Of a stretch of DNA of 10,950 nucleotides, positions 1 through 5,471 are shown in pieces. Each line of letters starts with the position of its first letter. Within the stretch, counting starts at the first letter, position 1. The notes below the pieces were generated by a model. It was not told the origin of the DNA, searched no databases, and saw only the letters and a list, made by a program, of their open reading frames with translations. The stretch is from an uncultured Bacteroidales bacterium (GTDB lineage Bacteria > Bacteroidota > Bacteroidia > Bacteroidales > UBA4417), in NCBI GenBank assembly GCA_903917425.1, contig CAIXAQ010000213.1, forward strand, positions 1-10,950, given 5' to 3'. The translations under genes and the position numbers were made by a program.

Positions 1-72
1 AATCAGCGCCAGCGGGGGAGTAGCATATCTAAGAGGTCTTTTCCTGGTATAGAAAACCTTACGCCCGACTAT
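1..72. other. unassigned window edge
   Basis: No gene can be supported here. On the plus strand, frame 1 stays open to a TAA at 127-129 and frame 2 to a TAG at 50-52, so the stretch could hold the 3' end of a convergent gene lying mostly outside the window. Neither translation resembles a family I recognise, and frame 1 would have to run through the terminator hairpin at 73-103. On the minus strand only a seven-codon ORF begins here. It may simply be spacer. Confidence 0.3.
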
Positions 73-103
73 AAAAAAAGCAGACTTCCTTCCGGAAATC
101 TGC
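73..103 (-). terminator. Rho-independent terminator downstream of fabG
   Basis: Bases 80-84 (GCAGA) pair with 99-103 (TCTGC), and 86-89 (TTCC) pair with 94-97 (GGAA), with one C/A mismatch and a four-base loop at 90-93. On the minus strand the stem is followed directly by a run of seven T (the A run at 73-79). It begins 28 bp after the fabG stop codon, so it most likely ends fabG transcripts and any read-through from the glycogen genes upstream. On the plus strand the stem is followed only by mixed sequence, so activity in that direction is doubtful. Confidence 0.85.
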
Positions 104-131
104 TCTTCAATCCTATTTCATTATTTTAAAC

Positions 132-878
132 TTAGGTGCTCATCCCGCCGCAAACACTCAGCACCTGGCCGGTTACGTATGCCGAAAGGTCGGAAGCAAA
201 GAAAACACATGCCTGCGCCACATCTTCGGGTTTGCCGCCGCGGCGAAGAGGAATTTGAGCTGCCCACTGGGTGCGCACTTCTTCGGAAAGCTTTGCTGTC
301 ATTTCGGTCTCAATATAGCCGGGAGCAATAGCGTTGCAACGGATATTCCGTGAACCTAATTCCTGGGCAACCGACTTGGTAAACCCTATCAACCCGGCTT
401 TCGACGCTGAATAATTCGATTGACCGGCATTGCCATTCACACCAACCACAGAACTCATATTTATAATGGAACCGGAGCGCTGTTTGAGCATGTATTTCTG
501 AACAGCTTTTGTAAGGTTAAATACCGATTTCAGGTTCACTTTTATAACCAGGTCCCAGTCAGCTTCGGTCATACGCATCAGAAGGTTGTCGCGGGTGATA
601 CCAGCATTATTTACCAGTATATCGATGCGGCCAAACTCTTTGGCAATTTCGTCGGCAGTACGCTCACTATCGTCGAATGAACTTGCATCGGAGGCATAGC
701 CCATGGCTTTAACGCCAATCGCCTGGATTTCGAGTTCAGTAGCTTCCATTATTTCATCGCGGCGCATATCAGTAAAAGCAATAGAAGCGCCCTGTTGTGC
801 AAAAGCTATGGCTATTGCCTTGCCAATCCCACGGGAGGCTCCGGTAATTAGGGCAACTTTTCCTTCGAGTAGTTTCAT
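132..878 (-). CDS. fabG: 3-oxoacyl-[acyl-carrier-protein] reductase
   Basis: Cytoplasmic short-chain dehydrogenase/reductase that reduces 3-oxoacyl-ACP to 3-hydroxyacyl-ACP in the fatty-acid elongation cycle. At 248 residues it has the usual FabG length. The nucleotide-binding glycine motif TGASRGIG is at residues 12-19, NNAG at 90-93, and the catalytic set is Asn115, Ser143 (in SSVVG), Tyr156 and Lys160 (YSASK). The C-terminal PEDVAQACVFFASDLSAYVTGQ segment region (217-238) is typical of the family. Asp37 ends the second beta strand, a position where an acidic residue usually favours NADH over NADPH. The ATG at 878 is the only start that keeps the N-terminal beta strand. It has no Shine-Dalgarno sequence: it is preceded by an A run and C-rich repeat. 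The gene lies 175 bp after the fusion gene, has no recognisable promoter box of its own, and ends at a clear terminator. Other SDR enzymes (for example acetoacetyl-CoA reductase) share the fold, but FabG fits best. Confidence 0.93.
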   Translation of the reverse strand: MKLLEGKVALITGASRGIGKAIAIAFAQQGASIAFTDMRRDEIMEATELEIQAIGVKAMGYASDASSFDDSERTADEIAKEFGRIDILVNNAGITRDNLLMRMTEADWDLVIKVNLKSVFNLTKAVQKYMLKQRSGSIINMSSVVGVNGNAGQSNYSASKAGLIGFTKSVAQELGSRNIRCNAIAPGYIETEMTAKLSEEVRTQWAAQIPLRRGGKPEDVAQACVFFASDLSAYVTGQVLSVCGGMST

Positions 879-883
879 TTTTT

Positions 884-915
884 TTAGGGGTTAGGGGTTG
901 GGGGTTAGGGTTTGG
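884..915. repeat. G-rich 7-bp tandem repeat (TTAGGGG-like)
   Basis: Plus-strand heptamers read TTAGGGG (884-890), TTAGGGG (891-897), TTGGGGG (898-904) and TTAGGGT (905-911), then a broken unit TTGG (912-915) leads into the next array. The runs GGGG, GGGG, GGGGG and GGG (887-910), separated by 2-3 bases, fit a G-quadruplex pattern. In the fabG sense strand they form C runs starting eight bases upstream of the ATG, so they would lie in the fabG 5' leader. Confidence 0.9.
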
Positions 916-964
916 TTCAAGGTTCAAGGTTCAAGGTTCAAGGCTCAAGGTTCAAAGCTCAAAG
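916..964. repeat. 7-bp tandem repeat TTCAAGG, seven units
   Basis: Seven consecutive heptamers: four exact TTCAAGG units (916-943), then CTCAAGG (944-950), TTCAAAG (951-957) and CTCAAAG (958-964). The perfect block lies on the G-rich array side and units degrade towards 964. The period equals that of the adjoining G-rich array and both keep a TT...GG frame, so one may have drifted from the other (inference). No ORF uses this stretch. Confidence 0.95.
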
Positions 965-974
965 CCCCAATTCC

Positions 975-1052
975 GCATTATCGCATTATCAAATTATCGC
1001 ATTAGCACATTAGCAAATTATCACATTAACACATTATAGCATTATAGCATTA
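975..1052. repeat. 8-bp tandem repeat (GCATTATC-like), nine units plus a partial
   Basis: Octamers in strict period 8: GCATTATC (975 and 983), AAATTATC (991 and 1015), GCATTAGC (999), ACATTAGC (1007), ACATTAAC (1023), ACATTATA (1031), GCATTATA (1039), and a partial GCATTA (1047-1052). The core ATTA is present in all units while the flanking bases vary. A 10-bp spacer (965-974) separates it from the TTCAAGG array. It directly abuts the stop codon of the synthase-phosphorylase gene (1054-1056), so it would be the 3' untranslated part of that message. Confidence 0.93.
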
Positions 1053-1053
1053 A

Positions 1054-4000
1054 TTAAGCCCACTTCACCAGGTTAAAATCCATACGATGAGGCAATAACG
1101 GATTTTTAGGTGTAATGCGGAAAGCAAAATCGGATACACCAGCCAGGGAAGTTTCTACTTCGAGAGTAAAATGAGCCAGGTTTCCATCTACTTTAGTGAG
1201 TTGCAGCTCGCGTATCGACTGTGGTTCAAGCATCTGATCATTCACTTTCTGACCCGACACCATTTCGATCATCAGATCATCGGGAGCGATGTCGCCCAGG
1301 CTGATAATCAGTTCAGCTTTAAATATATCGCCCAGGTTTAGCGTTTGAATGGTTGGATTCGGGAAAATAACATCCACTACCTCAATGCCATCCCAGTTAC
1401 GAACCATCCTGAATTTCCAGGAAGCCAGGTTACGCATGGCCGAATAGTCGTCAGCCTTCAACAATTCCGAACGTTTTGATAATACATCATAATACTTTGC
1501 ATAGTAATCGTCAAGCTGACGTTTCATTGTGAAATGAGGCGCTATACCGGAAATGGTATTTTTCACATATTTAACCCAGGCATGAGGTGTACCATCTTTG
1601 TCACGGTCGTAGAATGCAGGAATGATCTCATTTTCAAGGATATTATAGATGGTTTCGGCATCCAACTCATCCTGAAATTGCTGGTTTTCATACGTGCGTT
1701 GCTCTTTCAGAGCCCAACCGGCATTTTTCCGGTAGCCTTCGGCCCACCATCCATCCAGGACACTGAAATTGACAACTCCATTCATAACGGCTTTTTCACC
1801 ACTTGTGCCACTGGCTTCCAATGGACGTGTAGGTGTGTTAAGCCAGATATCAACTCCCTGAACCAGTTTACGGGCCATCGCCATATTATAATTTTCGAGG
1901 AATATAACCTTGCTCACAAATTGAGGCATGCGCGAAACTTCGATAATCCGCTTGATCAGGTCGGCACCAGCTTTGTCGGCCGGATGGGCTTTGCCTGCAA
2001 AAACAAACTGCACGGGGCGTTTTGCATCGCTTAGTATTTGAGCGAGGCGTTCAATATTCGAAAAAAGCAGGTGAGCCCTTTTGTAAGTGGCAAACCTCCT
2101 GGCAAAACCAATAGTAAGTGCGTCGCTGTCAAGAGCCTCAACCGTTTGAATTACCTGCTTTGGATTTTCCGAGCTTGCACCCATCGAATCGACAAGGCGT
2201 TTTTTCATGTAACTGATAAGTTCGCCCCTCAGTTCCTGCCTGATATGCCATATCCGCTCATCGGGAACATTATGTATCTTCTTCCAATATTCAGGATTCG
2301 ATTGATCTTCGAGAAATGCTGCTCCAAATTCCTGGGTATAGAGTTTTTTCCATTTGGAATTGGCCCAGGTTGGGAAATGAACACCATTGGTTACATAACC
2401 GATATGAATTTCATTTTCATAAAAGCCGTTATACATGGTTTTAAACATCTGCCGGCTAACCTGGCCATGAATGCGGCTAACGCCATTCATTTCCTGCGAA
2501 AGTTTAGCCGCAAGAACGCTCATCGAGAATTTCTGGTCATTCCGGTTCTCAATATGACGTCCAAGGTTCATAAAAGTATTCCAGGAGATATTCAGCCTCA
2601 CCGCATAATGCGGAATGTAAGTACGTAGCAGGTCTTCGGTAAATGCATCATGGCCTGCAGGAACCGGTGTGTGTGTCGTAAATAGAGCTGATGCTCTTAC
2701 TAACTCTATTGCCTGCAGGAATGATAATTGTTTTTCCTGCACATAATTACGCAAACGCTCGATGCCGATGAAAGCAGCATGTCCTTCGTTGCAATGGTAA
2801 ATATCCGGTTCCACGCCAATGGCCTCAAGAAGACGAATACCGCCAACACCAAGTAATAATTCCTGTTTAAAACGCACTTCCAGATCGCCGCCATACAACT
2901 GGTGGGTAACAAACCTGTCGGCTTCAGAATTCTCGTCAATATCGGCGTCCAACAGGTAAAGAGGCACGCGTCCCACATCCAACTGCCATACTTTTGCATA
3001 AAGGATACGGCCGGGTAATGAAATACTGACCATTATCCATTTTCCATTTGCATTGCGGACCGGTTTAATTGGTAAGTGGTTGAACCGCTGGGGGAAATAT
3101 TGCGGAACCTGCTCCCCATAGGGTGAAAGTGCCTGGCTGAAATAACCATAGCGATATAATAATCCTACACCTATCATATCCACGTTGGAATCTGAAGCTT
3201 GTTTCAGATAATCGCCTGCCAGAACGCCCAATCCTCCGGAATATATCTGTACACTTTCGTGCAGACCAAATTCCATACTAAAATAAGCAATGGTAGGCTT
3301 TTTCTTTCCTTCGCTTTTCGAAAGATACACTTCGAAATTGTGCATCACTTCCTTGAGCCGGATCATAAATTCGGGATTCCTTTCCAATTCCTGCAACTGA
3401 CCGTAGGTGAGTGATTCGAGTAACGCAATTGGATTATGAACCGAATATTCCCAGTTTTCAGGATCAATCATACGGAACAGATCGGTAGCTTCGGTATTCC
3501 AGCACCAATAAAGATTGCGGCTGAGTTTGAGCAAACCTTTCAGCGACTCAGGATAAATATGATTGACAAGCACTTTGTGCCACTCCGGATGAGATGCTTT
3601 TTTCCCGTTAACACTGATCACTGTTTCGGCTTGCCGCTTATCGCGGAATAGATCGGAACGGTCGAGCACTTTTTCAAGAGCCAGGGAATAAGCCTTCTTA
3701 TAATGGATAAGCAAATTACTCCATAACGCTGTACGCGCAATGGAGATGGCTGATTGCGAGAGTTCGTCACGCCTGGTATCCGACATTTTTTCGAATGCAA
3801 GAATTACCGATACTATAGCATTTACAACCGATTCGTTGTTATCATCATCACGATTGATTACAGTGATACTGCTATTGTTAATATTGTCTCTCACCCATAA
3901 GCCAAACCCTGCCAACGAAGTTGTAACTGTTGGAACTCCAAAAGCAAGACTTTCGAGCGGGGTGTAGCCCCATGGCTCATAGTAAGAGGGGAATAAGGAA

Positions 4001-5295
4001 AGATCAAATCCGGGTAAAAGGTCGTAGTAGCTAAGGTTGAAAATTCCGTCGTTACCATTCAGGTAACTAGGAACGAATATAACTTTAACCTGATCCTGAA
4101 GGGAATTGAACAAGCTATCTTCCTTTAGCCTTCGCAGAATCGGGTCGTAATCCGGCTCGAAGAGTCCATGAGTAAGGTAATTTTTATCCTCGGTATTCTC
4201 ATAATTGCCGGATTCGATTTTCTCCGACAATCCGGGTACTGGTCCCGAATGATGGGCCGGTATGGTAATAAAAGCTACAACAGGGTATGTAAGTTTTTGA
4301 TTATGATTCAGGTTTGCCAAAGCATCCAGGAAAAGATCAATGCCTTTATTCCTGAATTCATACCTTCCGCTGTTAAGCAACAGAAGTGTATCGGCAGGTA
4401 ATAACTGGCCCGTAACAGCTTGTGCCACCGAAAGAAGTTTTTCGCGTGCAACCAGCCTCTTACCGGCTAAAGTTGTTTCGTCCAGGAAAAGCGAATCATC
4501 AAAACCATTAGGAGTAATAATATCAGGTTCGCGTCCGATAAATTGCCTGCATTCGTTGGCAGTAAGTTTGCTTACGGTGGTAAACGCATCGCTTTCGACA
4601 GCGGCAATATGCTCGAGCGAATGTTTTGCCATCACATGAAAACGCTGTGCCATTGCATCGCCTGTATATTCTTCGAAACGGCTGTAAAGCGGCAGGTTAT
4701 TCCCGGCTATACATCTTCCCACAACAGTGGCGTGGGTTGTAAAAACAGTTCCAATCTGGGGAACGCGATCGTTAAGATATAGTATTCCGCCGCCGGTCAT
4801 CCATTCGTGGAACTGGGCCACGATTTTGTCCTGCGCTGTGAGGTTGAATTCATAAAAACTCTCAACTACCTTTCCGGCTGCATAGCCAAATAAGGCCGGC
4901 TCCACGTAATCCCAGGTACCTGAAATGCTGTCTAACTTATACTTTTCCCAAAACTGGGCTAAAATCACATCTTTTGACGAAAAATACTGTGTAAAATCGA
5001 CCAGTATTGCCACGGGACGGCCCTTAATGTTCCATCGACCCACCTTTACTCTCAGACCTTCATTTTCGGCACGTTCGCGCCAGGCACGGAATATGCTTTT
5101 ATCTTCGGTAAATTCAGGATTCGGAATTGTCTCTTTCCAAACATCAGGACCAATAACTATATAATTATTACCGTATTCCTGCTGAATTCCGGGAGCCTTG
5201 GTGGCTACTACCGTATAAATTCCGCCAACTTTATTGCATACTTCCCAGCTTACTTCAAATAAGTAATCGGGCTTTAGCATCTTTTTTTTACTCAT
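1054..5295 (-). CDS. glgP: fused GT3 glycogen synthase and GT35 alpha-glucan phosphorylase
   Basis: Predicted cytoplasmic two-enzyme protein of 1413 residues. Residues about 8-550 are a GT3 (eukaryote-type) glycogen synthase, which adds glucose from a nucleotide sugar to alpha-1,4 chains: FEVSWEVCNKVGGIYTV at 13-29, FTTHATVVGR at 185-194, and SYYEPWGYTPLE at 437-448 with the paired acceptor/donor-site Glu440 and Glu448. After a short linker (about 551-570), residues about 575-660 match the DUF3417 helical region that precedes the phosphorylase fold. Residues about 667-1290 are the GT35 catalytic core, which releases glucose-1-phosphate: SMEFGLHESVQIYSGGLGVL at 673-692, HCNEGHAAF at 834-842, THTPVPAGHDAF at 874-885, and EASGTSGEKAVMNG at 1160-1173 with Lys1168 as the expected pyridoxal-phosphate lysine. 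The C-terminal 120 residues look like the beta-rich tail of long-form phosphorylases. The synthase part lacks the C-terminal arginine cluster used for glucose-6-phosphate control in yeast and animal enzymes. There is no frameshift or stop at the junction. The start at 5295 is followed by an in-frame ATG at codon 6. The symbol covers only the phosphorylase half. Confidence 0.93.
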   Translation of the reverse strand: MSKKKMLKPDYLFEVSWEVCNKVGGIYTVVATKAPGIQQEYGNNYIVIGPDVWKETIPNPEFTEDKSIFRAWRERAENEGLRVKVGRWNIKGRPVAILVDFTQYFSSKDVILAQFWEKYKLDSISGTWDYVEPALFGYAAGKVVESFYEFNLTAQDKIVAQFHEWMTGGGILYLNDRVPQIGTVFTTHATVVGRCIAGNNLPLYSRFEEYTGDAMAQRFHVMAKHSLEHIAAVESDAFTTVSKLTANECRQFIGREPDIITPNGFDDSLFLDETTLAGKRLVAREKLLSVAQAVTGQLLPADTLLLLNSGRYEFRNKGIDLFLDALANLNHNQKLTYPVVAFITIPAHHSGPVPGLSEKIESGNYENTEDKNYLTHGLFEPDYDPILRRLKEDSLFNSLQDQVKVIFVPSYLNGNDGIFNLSYYDLLPGFDLSLFPSYYEPWGYTPLESLAFGVPTVTTSLAGFGLWVRDNINNSSITVINRDDDNNESVVNAIVSVILAFEKMSDTRRDELSQSAISIARTALWSNLLIHYKKAYSLALEKVLDRSDLFRDKRQAETVISVNGKKASHPEWHKVLVNHIYPESLKGLLKLSRNLYWCWNTEATDLFRMIDPENWEYSVHNPIALLESLTYGQLQELERNPEFMIRLKEVMHNFEVYLSKSEGKKKPTIAYFSMEFGLHESVQIYSGGLGVLAGDYLKQASDSNVDMIGVGLLYRYGYFSQALSPYGEQVPQYFPQRFNHLPIKPVRNANGKWIMVSISLPGRILYAKVWQLDVGRVPLYLLDADIDENSEADRFVTHQLYGGDLEVRFKQELLLGVGGIRLLEAIGVEPDIYHCNEGHAAFIGIERLRNYVQEKQLSFLQAIELVRASALFTTHTPVPAGHDAFTEDLLRTYIPHYAVRLNISWNTFMNLGRHIENRNDQKFSMSVLAAKLSQEMNGVSRIHGQVSRQMFKTMYNGFYENEIHIGYVTNGVHFPTWANSKWKKLYTQEFGAAFLEDQSNPEYWKKIHNVPDERIWHIRQELRGELISYMKKRLVDSMGASSENPKQVIQTVEALDSDALTIGFARRFATYKRAHLLFSNIERLAQILSDAKRPVQFVFAGKAHPADKAGADLIKRIIEVSRMPQFVSKVIFLENYNMAMARKLVQGVDIWLNTPTRPLEASGTSGEKAVMNGVVNFSVLDGWWAEGYRKNAGWALKEQRTYENQQFQDELDAETIYNILENEIIPAFYDRDKDGTPHAWVKYVKNTISGIAPHFTMKRQLDDYYAKYYDVLSKRSELLKADDYSAMRNLASWKFRMVRNWDGIEVVDVIFPNPTIQTLNLGDIFKAELIISLGDIAPDDLMIEMVSGQKVNDQMLEPQSIRELQLTKVDGNLAHFTLEVETSLAGVSDFAFRITPKNPLLPHRMDFNLVKWA

Positions 5296-5357
5296 ATATT
5301 TGTTTCAGAATCAAGTAATTCAGTGCATCAATACCAGAGATTTTGCACAAAAATCAA

Positions 5358-5390
5358 ACCTCTGACAGGTTTGAAACCTAAATCAGAGGT
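5358..5390. repeat. nested palindrome upstream of the fusion gene
   Basis: ACCTCTGA (5358-5365) is exactly inverted as TCAGAGGT (5383-5390). Between them AGGTTT (5367-5372) and AAACCT (5374-5379) form an inner inverted repeat around one base. A further outer pair, TTTTGCA (5341-5347) and TGCAAAA (5392-5398), flanks the whole. The stem has an asymmetric internal loop (one base against three). On the minus strand it sits in the leader of the fusion gene, 63 bp upstream of its start, and is followed by TTGATTTTT, so a weak terminator or attenuator, a transcript-stabilising 5' stem-loop, or a dispersed palindromic element are all possible. Confidence 0.7.
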
Positions 5391-5393
5391 CTG

Positions 5394-5401
5394 CAAAAGT
5401 A
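5394..5401 (-). promoter_or_regulatory. candidate Bacteroidetes -7 box for the fusion gene
   Basis: On the minus strand the bases read TACTTTTG, a full match to the Bacteroidetes sigma-ABfr -7 consensus TAnnTTTG. Transcription would begin around 5386-5390, at the edge of the palindrome at 5358-5390, giving a leader of roughly 90 bases. No convincing -33 TTTG element is seen at the expected distance. A TTCACA-N12-TGTGAA inverted repeat at 5433-5456 lies upstream at an activator-like position but is too weak to call. The 176-bp gap before the fusion gene supports a separate promoter. Confidence 0.5.
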
Positions 5402-5471
5402 AGAATTTTAAAATTAACAGCCTTTTAAGTTGTTCACAAGTTCATCCAAATGTGAATAACCATCGCTGTAT

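Noticed and set aside
1..129. Plus-strand open frame from the window edge to the TAA at 127
   Set aside because: It would be read through the fabG terminator stem and A run, shows no recognisable family, and an open frame of 42 codons is expected by chance.
884..911. TTAGGGG repeats as a telomere
   Set aside because: They are a short internal array between two bacterial genes, not at a sequence end, and neighbouring arrays show similar slippage-born repeats.
884..1052. CRISPR array
   Set aside because: Units are 7-8 bp with no spacers, no palindromic 25-37 bp repeats, and no cas genes in the window.
1534..2628. Two long plus-strand open frames (166 and 196 codons) antisense to the phosphorylase part
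   Set aside because: They lie wholly opposite a strongly conserved enzyme, have no family motifs, and are rich in Phe/Ile/His as expected of a complement shadow.
5433..5456. TTCACA-N12-TGTGAA as a CRP-type operator
   Set aside because: The half sites are in the opposite order to TGTGA-N6-TCACA and the spacing is wrong; six-base arms in AT-rich DNA are weak evidence.
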